This document shows positions 1 to 12,881 of a DNA stretch of 64,000 bases, piece after piece. Source of the DNA: Phoenix dactylifera. Taxonomy: Eukaryota > Streptophyta > Magnoliopsida > Arecales > Arecaceae. How positions within the stretch are numbered: the stretch's first letter is position 1; each line of letters opens with the position of its first letter. The notes under the pieces were generated by a model. It was not told where the DNA came from and made no database searches. It was given only the letters and a program-made list of their open reading frames with translations. Both the position numbers and the translations under genes were made by a program. The stretch covers positions 20,491,674 through 20,555,673 of the forward strand of contig NC_052400.1 of assembly GCF_009389715.1 (NCBI RefSeq), given 5' to 3'.

Positions 1-37
1 GTCATTGGGGAATAGAATGTGTATTTGTATAATAAAA

Positions 38-930
38 ACTTACTAGTCATCAGGACATGAGAAAGATTAAACATACAAAATAACTAGCATGAAGGAAATA
101 TCATTACAAAAGGTCATAAACTCCCACCAACACCTAATTGCTTTTTCTGGTTCTCGGAAGAAGAGCTGAACAGGTTCTCTCTCCTTGTTCTCTATACTGG
201 AAACACTTCAAATAACAGAACTCCAACCAACAAAGTGATGAAAAGCGTTAAGAAAAACAAACTGAGAAACAAAAAGAAAGAAGAACCTCATCAGGAAATA
301 TAATACATTGCTAAAAATCTCTTTTCAGCTTAAAGAGGAGTGAACCAAGAAAGGTTAAGAGTAAAAAATGGAAGCAATACGATGAGCCACATACACCTGA
401 GCCATATCAGAGGCCATGTCCTCTGTCCCGTCTTCCTCTTCAGAAGAGCATAGCAAAGGGATCCCTATCATCGCCTCCATTAGCCGCCTTCTTCAAACTT
501 ACTAGTCATCAGGAAATGAGAAAGACAAAACATATAAAAGTAATAAGCATTAAGGAAAAATCATTACAAAAGGTCATAAACTTCCACCAACACCAACTTG
601 CTTTTTTTGCTAAAACACCAACTTGCTTTCTCTGATTCTTGAAATAAAAGCTGAACAGGTTCTCTCTTCTTGTTCTTTATACTGGAAACACTTCAAATAA
701 TGGAACTCCAACCAACAAAGTGACCAAAAGCATTCAAAAAAACAAAACAAGAAACAAAAAGCAGGAAGAACCTCATCAAAATATAATACGCTGCTAAAAA
801 TCTCTCCTCGGCTTAAAGAGGACAGAACAAGAAGAAATTAGTGAAGGGATCGCTCTCCTCTCTTCTTCTTCTTCAAGAATAACCTCATTAGGAAATATAA
901 TACATTGCTAAAAATCTTTCATCAGCTCAA
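38..930. repeat. Diverged tandem duplication, period about 459 bp, at the left edge
   Basis: The motif TACTAGTCATCAGG at about 41 recurs at about 500, and the following 320 bases can be followed in both copies: the AAGGTCATAAACT, GGTTCTCTCT and CCAACAAAGTGA blocks. A shorter third copy of the end of the unit (CCTCATTAGGAAATATAATA, then GCTAAAAATCT) starts near 884, matching similar blocks near 286 and 769. Many substitutions and small indels separate the copies, so the duplication is old. No coding function is visible. Confidence 0.7.
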
Positions 931-1403
931 TGAGGAGCGAACCAAGAAGAGAATGGTGAAGGTATCCCTCTCCTACTTTTTTTCTGCTTCTCCTTCTTCT
1001 TCTGCTTCTCCTCCTCCATGTTCTTCTCCTTAAAAAAAACTCAACAACTAAACAAATCATAAAGTCATAGCCAGTAGACCAGAAGATTGGTTTGGTTTTT
1101 CTAAATCGCAGCATACCATGTTATCCTTTTTCCCACCATGTGCTTATGCAAGAGTAGAGCTATCAGAACAATCTAGAGCTTGCGAAAGGTGAAGTTTTCA
1201 TTTCACATTTAATAACAAAAACGATGAGTTGCCATGAGATGGTTGAAAGTAGTATTTCTTATTAAACCTCGATCCAATACAAAGTTTACAATGAACTATG
1301 TCTACATACATGTGGCAGTGGGGGAGAATGTAGTGATTTGATGTATGACCCAAGGATATTATCTGCAAAAAATTCAGATTAATACACTTCCTCTTTCAAT
1401 CTG

Positions 1404-1859
1404 TCAGAGTTCTGTGCTCATGTATCCTTCACCACCACTTGGAAACATTGTAACAATCATCTTCCCTTTGTTTTCCTCTCTACTTGCAGCCTCTAAACAT
1501 TTCAGTCAGAAGAACAGTAAGGAGTCAAACTGTGAAAAATGGATAACAGGATCTGCAGGAAATGATAAAATCAACCCTTAAACTAGCTTCTAAACTGGCA
1601 TATATGCTGATAAGCAAGCCTCCATTCAAGTTCAAGTAAGTTGTGGTCTGCTTTCTTACCAGTCAGAAACATTTGGCACCCATATATCTCAACAAAATCC
1701 ATTTATCAAGTAAAAAATGAGCTGGCATAACTGCAACGAACCTGTAACCTTTTTGAACAGCAATGAATGTGAAACTAATCCCAAGATTTCCGCTAGCTGG
1801 TTCTACTAATGTTGTAATACCAGGTGTAATCAGGCCCTTCTTTCCGCATTTTCTATCAT
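1404..1859 (-). pseudogene. Beta-cyanoalanine synthase / cysteine synthase pseudogene fragment
   Basis: Two exon-like pieces on the minus strand match the PLP-dependent beta-cyanoalanine synthase/O-acetylserine sulfhydrylase family, which makes cysteine or detoxifies cyanide using H2S, cysteine and cyanide. Piece one (1859-1660) reads MIENAE, then after a one-base loss KGLITPGITTLVEP, the substrate-loop relic ASGNLGI (normally TSGNxGI), and RYMGA; a second one-base loss precedes FLTG and a GTAAG donor. Piece two (1500-1404) reads [18 protein letters not shown], the conserved C-terminal stretch, then hits an early TGA. About 180 residues that belong between them, including most of the PLP site, cannot fit in the 160 bp present. 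The N-terminal exons are also not seen. It is a pseudogene by two frameshifts, a stop and a central deletion. Confidence 0.75.
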
Positions 1860-1867
1860 TATGCAAA

Positions 1868-4800
1868 ACAAGACTTCATACAACAAAAAGGAGCACCTAG
1901 TTACATCCAACCAATAGCAGCAGAGGCACTTCAATAAACATTTGCAACCACAAAGTGCTTGTCCCTCCCTTAATTGAAGCTTTTGTTATATTTTCTAGAT
2001 TTCTCTGCATTCAACCACCTTATGATTTCTCTCACTCAGTTCACTCTATAGTACATTATTCCGATATAATTTGTTAATTTCCAATGGATTGCTGAAACAA
2101 AAGGAGGCAGAATATGTATTATATCACACCTAACAGTGTTGCATTTATGTCTGACATAGCCTTCATCATCATGAACGTAAGCTCTTGAACCAGAAAGTGT
2201 CTTCAAAACATTTTAGACGATGACATGCAAGTCTTCTCTACCCCTCTTCTTTTTCGTGAAGGTAAATTTCCTTCAGGATGGCGTGATTCATGGCCTGAGA
2301 AATATATGACAAATCATCAAAATTAACTGTCCATATTTAATTTCTATTTATGCTGCACCCTTGATCTCCGCTAATGTAATCCTTTTCAACCTTATTTTTC
2401 TTGGTTTTATAATGTTAACAATTCAGCTTTCTCACTGCTTTCTAACAATTCAGCTTTCTCACTGCTTTTCCACTCCCCCTCTCCATTTCTTCGTTTCAAG
2501 GTAGTGAAGATGCTCTGTCGAGGGAATCTCTAGACTAAATTTTTATTGTATTTTAGACCTCAACTCAAAGGTAGATGCAAAAGAGTTGCATGTTTAATAG
2601 CTTGTATGTAACTAATGTTCAGAAAAAGACCAACTAGCACTGAAAAATCCATAAAGTCTCCACAAGTACTTTATGCATGTTTTCTGGTTTTGACAACTCT
2701 CCATTAAATTTGAATTACAAATAGTGACCAAAGAGGGTAAGAACAGAGGAAAAAAAAAATAAAGGTTTCCATGGTTCACCAAGATTTTCTATGCTATTGG
2801 TCTTCAACTTCTCACCAGCATCCCAATCATTATGGCAAACATTTTCTTTCTTTTTTTTTTTACAAGACGGGTGGACTAAATCACCCTAGAATAGATACAA
2901 CTCAAGGGGTCCGAGTACAAAATATCCCAAACATGAGAAGAGGTCAAAGACAAGTTGGCCTAGATTTTTAAGTCAGTAGAATTCACAAAAAGGTTCCAGA
3001 TACTCTATAACCACCTTTTATTCCTACATTTCTGGTCATCCTAAAATGCTAGTGCACCTTGTGTGATTCAAGGCATACAAGATTTTGAATGAACTCAGGT
3101 GGTATCTGATTTATAAGGATCTAGAATACTGGAAACACGTAAAAGAAAGGTCTCAATAGAAAAACTAGAATCAGAACATTAGAAGAATAACTAGAGCTTA
3201 TCTTTGCAACGTCAAAACTCAAAAGCAAATGGAATGACAATTCATGAAATGTAACCTTGTGGACCTGCCACTTTTGCTCCAAAAAAAAGTGCAAAGAAGA
3301 TAAATTGGTTGTCAAAGTCATGAAATTTTTAATCTTTTAACCAACATATAACTAGTAAATATGCTCTGCATAAAGGACATTTAAGTATTAAGAGTAAGGT
3401 GATGTCTCATTGGGGAAAATTCTGAAACAATTTCTGCCATACAACATGAAAGTTGATAATAGTTTCCTTTAATCTTGTTTAATTATCCCTGGAATGTTTA
3501 ACAGCTTGGCTTTAATTTAGATCTACATACCACTGGTTCAGACCGCAAGAGGACCTAAGATAAGATAAAGGCTTCAAATACACATATTAGAAAAACAAAC
3601 ATCACAGATGAAATTCCAAGCTAGAACCATGTGCTACAAAAACAATAACAAAGACTAGAAATAAAGTGGTCCCTAGAGAAAAAGATTGTGTGCCCCCCCC
3701 CCCCCCCAAAAAAAAAAAAAAGAAAAAAGAATAGGTAGATTATTCACTCGCAAATATGAGAGCAGCACGATCCTTAACAGGGGAAAGAGGTTGGGTATGA
3801 TACAATCTTTCCAACCAACCAAAGTCTATTCCTCTTGTATCATGATCTTTTTCAGTTCTATGAGTGATGTCCAACCGACAAGCTGGATGAAGTAACAAAT
3901 ATGGTTGCATTTCTCGGGTTGAAACAAATAAATGGCAGAAATATGGACTGGCAGATTAAATCAAACAATAGATAACAAGGTAATGGGAAAAAGTTTTTGC
4001 TTTCTGTTCATAGATTACAAGAATTACTCATCATTCTTAGGTGGTTTCTTTTTGTGATTATTTTTAGATAAGACCTAGGGAAAAATATATCTCTTCTAGA
4101 TGTACTAAATAATCTTCTTTTGTATATACACACTAATTTTAAAAGTTACGGTTCTACTAATCTGAATGGAATGTGAATTGTTAATGAAAGAAAATCAACA
4201 AAAAATCACAAGCCTCGAGGAAATGAGAAAGACAAAAGAGATATAGTAGTTAGCTGCATAAAAGCAGGCTAATAAAATGTAGATAACTTGAAAAGGGCTC
4301 AATAAGATGATGTTATATTCTGTGAAATGTCTAGGATGCATATGCATACCACAAATTTTTATATCTGATGGAGAAATATGCATGTAAATGAAAGCATGCA
4401 TAAACACATGTAATTGTAAAAGCTTCATATGATGAAAAACTTTAGACCATTTTAGTACATTCAGATAGGATACAAGCAAGGTTATATTATATATAATAAA
4501 ATCAATTTAGGAAAATATCACAAAAAATAATATGTATTTAATTTTCTTTTCCACTTTCAAATGGCTCAATCTAGGAATTCCTTAAATTCCAACTTGAACC
4601 ATATATTTTGTGTATAAAATTTTCACCATAAAATAAATTACAACAAAAATGCTGTCTGAAGGTCCAATCTATTTTCTAAAAAGTACAAATTATCTATCTA
4701 TCCATATCTCTAGATTTCTATTTTCTTCTACTTAAAAAATATTGGTCTGAGCCTCTAAAATATACATCCAGAGATTTTCATAATTTAGAATACATCACCA

Positions 4801-6300
4801 TGAACGAACTTGGAAGAGCGTGGCCTTTGGGACAAGACAATTAACCAATTTCATGCTTTCTTCCAAAATAAAGAGACCCAAATTTTGCTTACCAAGGCAC
4901 CTCTGAAATAGATTATGTGCTAGGGATATCCCTAAAGCTCAGAACTGAGATGCCTAATTTTCAAGAGAAAGAACATCCTAAAAGGTTCTCTTACTTCATT
5001 CCTTTGTTCGAAAAAGGATTCAAGTCAAGAAACCCCCTTTAACCAACATAGAAGCAGAACATCAATGATCAATTGCACTACTTCACGGGAAGAGGATCAA
5101 ACTTCTTTATGAGTTTTTAAATTTCTAATTGCCATCGATTTTCTGATGTGCTCACTACCTGCTCTCCAAGAGTCATGCTAGGTGTACCCAATGAATCTTT
5201 GTTTAGCGAATAACCCTCATAAATTAAGCTCACAACCCAAAAAGACATCTGAAAATCGGAGGACAAATATGAATGACACAAAGAAAAATAGCAAAAATAT
5301 CAAGAAAGTAAAATCCTGAAAAGGAGATCACAAGGCAAGCCTTATCTCATCTCTTGTTCCTTTTACAGGAAGCAATTAAAATCAAGAATGCCCTTTAATC
5401 GAGCAGACCCCGACCATTAATGGCTAAACCATGCCCTTTAGTGCCAAAAAAAAAAGAAGAGGAATCAAACTTTTCGATCAGTTTTAAACTCTTGATCGCA
5501 TTCAAAAAACTTCAATGCGCCCGCTAGCTACCCTTTATTCAAAGACTCCTCCACTGCGCCGACCCCAAAAGTATCTGAAAATAGGAAAAGAACAAAAAGA
5601 ACCCATGATTGCCACCAAGAAAAGGAACAAAAAGCATCAAGAAAAGAAAATCCCAAAAAAATGGAACATAGAAACAGCTTTCTCATCTTAATTTTTTTAT
5701 TATCGGAAAAAAATAAACAAAAATCAAGAAACCTAATACCAGTTCTAAACTCTTAGCGAGAGTCTAAGAAAACCAAGAAGCGGAGAGCAATAAGTCGCGT
5801 TAAGAATCAAAAAACCAAGAAACGGAAAAACAAGAACTCGCATCGCCAAACAATACGCATGCATCGCTAAATTCCTCATCAGCCTAGACTTCAGACCAAA
5901 TTAAGGCCTCGAAAAGGGAAGCGAACCAAGAAAAGATCAATCGCAGATCGCCTTGCGAAAGGGAAGAAATTATTAGCGACGGAAGACCTTCCCTCGCCCC
6001 TTCCACTCCTTTTTCTCTTCCTCCGTACTTTGGCTCTCCGAATCGGGTCGGGTAGCTTAATAAATGATCGCTCCGCCTGGGCTCACCCGTTTCAAGAACC
6101 CATACCGCAATTCGGGTCAAGTACAAAATAACCGAATCCAGCATTTTTTCCTTTTAATGCGTCTGATAAAAGCAAATGAAAAAGAGATGGTCCAAAGGTC
6201 TAAATGAAGGCTTGCAACAAAAAATCCAAATAAAGAAGAAAAAAAAGGGGCAAAAGAATGAATGGCAGAGGAAAAAAAAAAGAAGAAAGGAAGTCATGGA
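1868..6300. other. AT-rich spacer, no supported gene
   Basis: I found no convincing coding region on either strand. A short exact duplication (AACAATTCAGCTTTCTCACT) occurs at 2418-2464, and a C15-A14 homopolymer junction lies at 3693-3721. Between about 5880 and 6140 the sequence becomes noticeably GC-richer and could be an old promoter or 5' leader for something transcribed leftward. The minus-strand 86-codon open frame there has no recognisable domain. Confidence 0.5.
3693..3721. repeat. C15-A14 homopolymer junction
   Basis: Fifteen C are followed directly by fourteen A, then an A/G-rich tail. This is a likely sequencing or assembly weak point, so base counts here should be treated with caution. 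Confidence 0.9.
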
Positions 6301-6314
6301 GGACAGGACTAGCT

Positions 6315-6815
6315 TGCTATTTAGATGGGTCTATCTTGGATGAAGGCACGAGAGATGGCACGAATTTTGTTATTCGGGATCCAGACTCCTGGATTGTGGC
6401 CGCTGGGGACAGTTAGTTATTCGACATCTCGGTTTCCGGTACGGAGTTGAGAGCCGCGTGGGCAGCCTTCGTTATGCCCGGCGCGGCTTACGAACCAGCT
6501 CTATTATTCTAGATGGGGACTCGACCACAGTTATTAGTTAGATTCAGGAGGGTCCTAGGGGTGACGGCAGTGACCACCCACTGCTCCATGACATTTGGGC
6601 TATAGCGAGGGGAGGCCTTTCAGACCAAGCATACCTTCCAAGAAGCCAATGGGGCTGCGGATTGGGTAGCTACTTATATGGCCAGTCACTCCGGAGGTAC
6701 CCTATGGGCTGGAGATGGTGAGATACCCCGAGCATTTCGGAGCATTTTGTTTTTTTTATTGGGTGCATTCATACTCGTTAGTATGATCCACCCACTCCAG
6801 CAAAAAAAAAAAAAA
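6315..6815 (+). mobile_element. LINE 3' end fragment with decayed RNase H domain
   Basis: The plus strand reads LDGSILDEGTRDGTNFVIRD, followed by a degraded version of the C-terminal RNase H domain found in many plant L1-type LINEs and related domesticated RNase H proteins. Stops and frameshifts break it throughout, for example after AAGDS. It ends in an A14 tract (6802-6815), as expected for a target-primed retrotransposon. The sequence aligns with the better preserved copy at 28526-29236 (minus) and the fragment at 62636-62936. No clear target-site duplication was found. Confidence 0.7.
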
Positions 6816-9069
6816 GATTTTCTTTAGTTAGGAAGAGCGAGAGTTAGTTTATCAATCATCCGTAGAATCAGGTGCAAGTATGAGATGGTAGGCTAGGCAA
6901 AGGTCCTATGCATAGAAAGGTTTGGATGATTGGCCAAAAATAGACCAAAGAGAAATATAGAGAGCTTAAGTTTAGAAGCTTAAGTCCAGGATAATAAATC
7001 CATATAGCACTTCTTTTATTAGTTAATGAAGGACTATGACAATTTTTTCCACCTCATCTTGTGATATCCTCGTCATGATTAGCTTCTACTCGAGAGAGGA
7101 GGCCCATCAATGGCATGGATCCTACTAGGTCCTCCTCATAAGACTGATAAAGGTAGTGACGTATAATTGGCCTAACTTTGATACTATTTGTTAAGAATTC
7201 ACAGTCCAAAATCTTAAGATGTTGAGAGAAGGATCGAATTAGGTTAATACATGCATATGACACCCATTTTATTAGTCAATTTGAAACTATTGCACATGGT
7301 AACCAGGAAAAAAAACATGATTTAGGGGTGAGAGGTATTAATGTAATAATACTTAGGGGGAAGCCATAATTGTCAGGGGTGTGGAATCGAGGCCCCTATC
7401 TAACTGCAATATTTATTAACCTAAATTGTTACCCATATAAGTGAGTCTCCTTTCTTTTTTTTCTCTTGTCTGATGTGGGACAAAAGGAGAGGTATGAATT
7501 TTAATGTTAGAAGCCTCTCTTCGACATTCAATTGATCAAAAATAAAATTTCATCCCCTCCAACCAGTTCTTGAACATCTAAGCCAGCAGCTGGGGCTAGA
7601 ACAAGGAAGTTTGACAGGTTTGACTCTCCCCCTTCGTTAAATCGATAGAAAAAACCTAAAAATAATAATATATAATAAATAAAAAATATAATATATTCTA
7701 ATATTATGATTTTCAATGTTATCTATAGAAACTATCCATCATCTATCCAAGTGCATCTACCTTTAGGTTGCAGCGACATGGCTCAAGACCTTCTAATTTA
7801 TAATTGATATGGTCCAATTGTGCATTTATTCAAAGTTGCTTGCTGGTCATATAACAAGACAAAGATTGCATTGAAAAATAAGAATCCAAGATTATACCGA
7901 CTCAACTAGTTGTTGAGATTGGCATGCATGGCCATGATAATTATGGCTCCCAGTGGTGATTTTCATAGTTCAAAAAGCATTTTCCCAACAAAATGTACAG
8001 GCACAAACCTTATCAAAAGCATGACTAACACCGGACTGGATAAGAATCGGATAGTAATATATTCATATTCATATTTATTTTATTTGATGAATACAGATAT
8101 GAATATAGATTCTAGTCGAATGCAAAATTCACATCCTTATTTGTTAAACGGATACAATTATAAATCAAATAGTGGAAGCATGGATATAATATGGATATAA
8201 GTTGGATAATTAAACTTCATAACCATAAAATCAAAGATGTTATTAAGTGGAGATAAATCAAGTTAATAGTATATTAATATGATCATTTACTTTCTTAAAA
8301 GTTTATGAATGTTATAGAAAATTAAATAGAATTATAACCGAACAGTTGTCTATCCATATCCATATTTATTTTTTTATGGGTATGGATAAGATTATAAATA
8401 TTAGTCAAATACTCAAATTTTTATCTATATTTGAATAAAATCGGATGAAACATGGATGCAAACATATGTTATCCGGTCTATTTTCATCCTTAATCAAAAA
8501 CGTACGTTATGAAACATGCTAATATATCCCCGAAACAAATCCATAGGACTATCTCTCATGGGGATGTGATCAGCTAATAAGGCCAAAACCAGGCAACATG
8601 AGAATCTCGCCCCTTCAATTTTGGCATTCATACCTACAATATTATTAATTAGTTTTCGTAATTAGTTACTACGTATTAGTCATGCCCAACATCATTTGGA
8701 TGGAGAAAGATATATTTTTCAAGAACCACATGCGCCAAAAAAAAAAAAAAAAAGAAGTTGGCCATGAGAGCCAGAGAAAGAATATGTTATGCTATACGCA
8801 CCTCTCGGTGAGAACTTAGAAGCAGTGCACCGATGCTTCCATCCAACCACCCAAGCCGGCAGCCTGCCTCTCGTTCCGACAAACAACGAAATAAACATCC
8901 AACCGAAGTACGGGCTTTTTGAAAGAGAAAGCACAATGGGTGGCTATGGAGAGAACGCCGGTCCAAATCAATAAGGCCAGGGCAAGATGCTCTTTTTGAG
9001 AGGCTGGAGGGAGGTGACTCTAAAAGGAGGCGATTCTAACTCCGGCGCCCCTAGTTGATTTCACCGTCC
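6816..9069. other. Intergenic region upstream of the P450 gene, with a degenerate AT-rich repeat
   Basis: There is no supported gene. From about 8030 to 8495 the sequence is dense in GGATAT/ATATCC motifs. The right edge read on the minus strand starts GGATGAAAATAGACCGGAT, a style of terminus seen in non-autonomous plant DNA transposons. I could not match a left terminal inverted repeat or a target duplication. An A15 tract (about 8737-8752) lies 330 bp before the P450 TATA box. Confidence 0.4.
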
Positions 9070-9079
9070 TATATATTTT
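9070..9079 (+). promoter_or_regulatory. Putative TATA box of the MAX1-like gene
   Basis: TATATATTTT sits 97 bp before the chosen start codon. This suggests transcription starting near 9100 and a short leader of roughly 65 nt. It is positional inference only. Confidence 0.5.
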
Positions 9080-9166
9080 AGAGTGCAGGGCTGCCATCAG
9101 CCGAGCCCTGTGTGCGTCTTTCCCTCTAGCTCTTTGTTTGTTTGTTTGGTGTGGGCAAGAGCCAGG

Positions 9167-12100
9167 ATGGAGATGGAGATGGAGATGAGCCTCGGAGGAG
9201 GCATGGAGTCAGGGGCAGCGTATCTCTTCACGTTGGTGGCTTTGGTTGTGGGGTTCTTGGTGTACTTCTATGCTCCCTACTGGGGGGTGAGGAAGGTGCC
9301 CGGACCTCCCACCACCCTCTTGGTTGGGCACCTTCCCTTGCTCGCCAAGCATGGACCAGATGTGTTCAGTATCCTCGCCAAGACTTATGGTCCCATCTAC
9401 AGGTATATGATGCTCTCCCTCCCTCCTTCACTCCCTCCTCCTCTCTATATCTGCCTTTGTTTGCGTTTGTGTTATGGTCTTCCTCTCTTGGAAATTGGAT
9501 CATTTATTTTTGAGGGAGAAGAAAAAAGGAGGAACTATTGTACACTTTTGTATCCTTTCCTTTCTTTAGCCTGTGAGCAAGTCTGGAATGAGTGATAAAC
9601 AAGGGGTTTATTTCAGTCTTTCACTTATAATTCGAATAACCACTTTAACCCAGATAAAGTGCACTATTTCTGATGGAGGCCAAAGAGCTATACTCGACTT
9701 ATTGGATGAGCACCAGTCCTCTCAAGTCTCAATTCCTCTAAATTTTCGAAAAAGAAATTCTCTACAATAACTTGAGTTTCCATATGTCCAACCAAACAAA
9801 ATTTTAGATTTATTTTAAGAATAACAACAAGAGGAATAGATGTAAGTATCCAGGTTTTGCCTAGCTTTTTAACGTGAAAAGCCAACAAGACTTGGGTCTG
9901 CTGGTTTGAAGGTGGCATCCGGACCATATTTATCCCAAAAAGAAATTGGTCAGCTGAACAAGCAGTCTTCTACTAACGGGCCAAAATTCAAGTAGGATTT
10001 AACACTGTACTTGACCGGTCGTGAAGGCAAGAATCTAATTCAATGACAGCCCATTTGGGCGCAAAAGAGTCCATTTTGCTCCTAGTTTTTGCTATTACTC
10101 TTGATTTCCTCGAATTCTCTTGGACTTTGTGGTGGTTTTCTGGAGTGTATTCCTTTCTACTCACCACTTGTGAGTCCTTTTCTTTTTCTCCTTTTTTTTT
10201 TTTTTCAATTCTTGCTCTGTTTTTGTAGGGTATGTTAATTAATATGCTATCTGACGTCTAGCCTCTTTTTTTTTCTCTAACTTTTCTTCAGAACTTTCTT
10301 AAACTTACTGAAAATTTTGAATTTAGGTTCCACATGGGTAGGCAGCCTTTGATAATAGTCGCGGACGCAGAACTGTGCAAAGAGGTCGGGATTAAGAAGT
10401 TCAAGAGCTTCTCCAACCGAAGCCTGCCTTCTCCCATATCTGGATCTCCTCTCCACCAAAAAGGCCTTTTCTTCACAAGGTAGCCCACCTTCCAGAGACT
10501 ATTCGCACAGGATAGGAATAGGAGTAGCTCTTTTTATGGGAATAGTTATGTCACAAATTTTTCCAGATTTTTTTTCTTGGCTCAAACTTGAGGAGTGGCT
10601 CAAGTCCGAGGCTGTTGTTGACCATAAGAAAGAAAAAGCTAGATTGAAAAGAGGGCTTATTCTAGTAATACAGTTATACCAGTTCGCCCTTAAATTAGTT
10701 CGTTTCAGTAATAAACAAGTTTGACCGGAATAATTATTCCTTCTTTATTCCTGTTGTTTTAAATCCATTTGGCGGGAATAGAACTTTTCTCCGAACCTTA
10801 TTCCTGCTTTATTCCCGGTCCAAACATAACCACAGTTCTCAAGCTTGCCAGCCAATGAACAAGAATTCATTTTTGTCTGCAGGGATTCAAGGTGGTCAGC
10901 TATGAAAAACACCATAATCTCCATGTACCAACCTTCCCACTTAGCTAGCCTCATCCCCACTATGCAATCCTACATAGAGTCTGCAACTCGAAACCTCTCC
11001 AAAGCAGTAGAAGCAGAAGAAGACATCACTTTCTCCGATCTCTCCCTCGAACTTGCCACCGACGTCATCGGCCAGGCAGCGTTCGGTGTCGACTTCGGCC
11101 TTTCCAAAGAAGGCTCCCCTGGTAAACCTAACAGAGATGATGAAGTCTCAGCCTTCATCAAAGAGCACATATATTCCACCACCTCCCTCAAAATGGATCT
11201 TTCTGGTTCTTTCTCCATCATATTGGGCCTACTTATCCCAATCCTCCAAGAGCCGTTCAGGCAACTCCTCAGACGAATACCAGGAGCCGCCGACAGGAAG
11301 ATGGACCAGACCAACCTAAAACTGAGCAACAGAGTGGGCAAGATTGTCGCAAAGAGGGCTTGCGAGAAGGAAAGAGGGAGCAACGACTTCTTGTCATCCA
11401 TATTAAATGCCAGGGAGTCGGACGGTGCATCGAGGGACCTCTTCACCTCTGAGTACATCAGTGCACTGACTTACGAGCACCTTCTTGCCGGGTCGGCAAC
11501 CACTTCCTTCACGCTGTCATCGATTCTTTACTTGGTTTCCCAACATCCAGAAGTCGAGAAAAAGTTGCTTCAGGAAATTGATGCATTTGGGCCGTGTGAT
11601 CTGATTCCTGCTGCGGAGGACCTTCAGCACAAATTCCCCTACCTTGATCAGGCAAAGATCCATCCAAACTAAAAGTAGTTTCTTTGCCATCTGGTTTAAG
11701 CTGAGTCAACTTATAGCATGGCGTAAGCTTGATAAATACCATCACTTGTCATACTGATATCTAGATGCCTGCAGTCGTAACTATTCGATGTGCATGAACA
11801 AGTATCAATCATGGGAAAAAAGAAAAAAGATTTATATTTAGTGGATTTAGAACTAGTCCAGATGGATCTTAATTGGATGCCAGAAACATAGCATGGACTG
11901 CTCGTCAAAGATCCGACTGACAGATAGGAATTTGTTCTTGCAGGTGATAAAAGAGGCAATGAGGTTTTTTACAGTGTCACCATTGGTTGCAAGGGAAGCA
12001 TCTCAGGAAGTGAAAGTTGGCGGCTATGTTCTCCCAAAGGTATGTGCAATCCAAGGAAATCTACAAAATTTGCTTAAAATTGAAAGAAGACATTCAGAGA

Positions 12101-12596
12101 AGCTTTTGCAATGTCTTATTAACCTTCAATCTTAGTCAACAACTGTTATCCCATCTACTTGGGCTTGGTTCTATGGACCATGCTACATATAATCAATCAA
12201 GTTTGGAGTATGTTCCAAAACAACAATTTATATGTTATGGTGTCTGTGTAAACACTACAGGGTACATGGGTCTGGCTAGCACTGGGAGTCTTGGCCAAAG
12301 ACCACAAGAACTTCCCGGAGCCCAATGTGTTCCGGCCGGAGAGGTTCGACCCTGCCTGCGATGAAGAAAAGCGACGACATCCCTACGCACACATTCCGTT
12401 CGGGATCGGACCGAGGGCCTGCATTGGGCAGAAGTTCTCATTGCAGGAGATCAAGCTGTCAGTCATACATCTCTACCGCAACTTTGTTTTCAGGCACTCC
12501 CCTCAGATGGAAAGCCCACTGGAATTCCAATATGGCATTGTGCTTAATTTCAAGCACGGCGTCAAGCTTCAAGTCATCAAGAGATCCACTTTGTAG
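9167..12596 (+). CDS. MAX1: Cytochrome P450 CYP711A (MAX1-like carlactone oxidase), 5 exons
   Basis: Coding exons are 9167-9402, 10327-10479, 10883-11651, 11944-12039 and 12261-12596, joining in frame to 529 aa, normal for the family. The protein has an N-terminal ER anchor (about residues 17-37), the hinge VPGPP (44-48), the I-helix AGSATT (332-337; the family lacks the usual acidic residue), the K-helix ExxR EAMR (390-393), the PERF region FRPERF and the heme loop [10 protein letters not shown] with ligand Cys472. CYP711A enzymes oxidise carlactone to carlactonoic acid and, in some monocot members, on to strigolactones, at the ER membrane; which step this copy performs cannot be read from sequence. 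Intron 3 (11652-11943) begins with GC rather than GT. The start lies in a GAGATG repeat giving four in-frame ATGs; an upstream in-frame ATG at 9083 would lie only about 13 bases after the TATA box. A decayed partial copy follows at 15389. Confidence 0.93.
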
Positions 12597-12836
12597 CATC
12601 TGGATTTGTGGTTGGTTGTTTGTTGCTCGATTCTGGGATCATAGACTGTGCAACTTGTTCAGTATTATTGTTCTTAAACCTATAATCAATGTAATCATCA
12701 GTAGGCTTTTGTTGATTCGTAGGAGTGTCTATACTCAAATCAAAATACATCTTAGACGTAAATCCATGGGTCCTTGTGCAAAAAAAAAGGAGAAAAAGTT
12801 CTCAGTTGAATCATAAGGCCTTTTCAGTCTTATTCT

Positions 12837-12840
<4 letters not shown>

Positions 12841-12876
<36 letters not shown>
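12841..12876. repeat. (TA)18 microsatellite
   Basis: A pure TA dinucleotide run about 245 bp after the MAX1 stop codon. It is likely length-polymorphic. Confidence 0.95.

Positions 12877-12881
<5 letters not shown>

Noticed and set aside
2771-2971. 66-codon plus-strand frame with GGLNHPRIDTTQGVR
   Set aside because: Could be a transposon scrap but nothing around it supports a family; too short to call.
5884-6144. 86-codon minus-strand frame in a GC-richer patch
   Set aside because: No domain and no neighbouring exons. More likely an old leader or promoter region.
10970-11458. 162-codon minus-strand frame over the P450
   Set aside because: Exact antisense shadow of MAX1 exon 3. The plus-strand frame has all P450 motifs.
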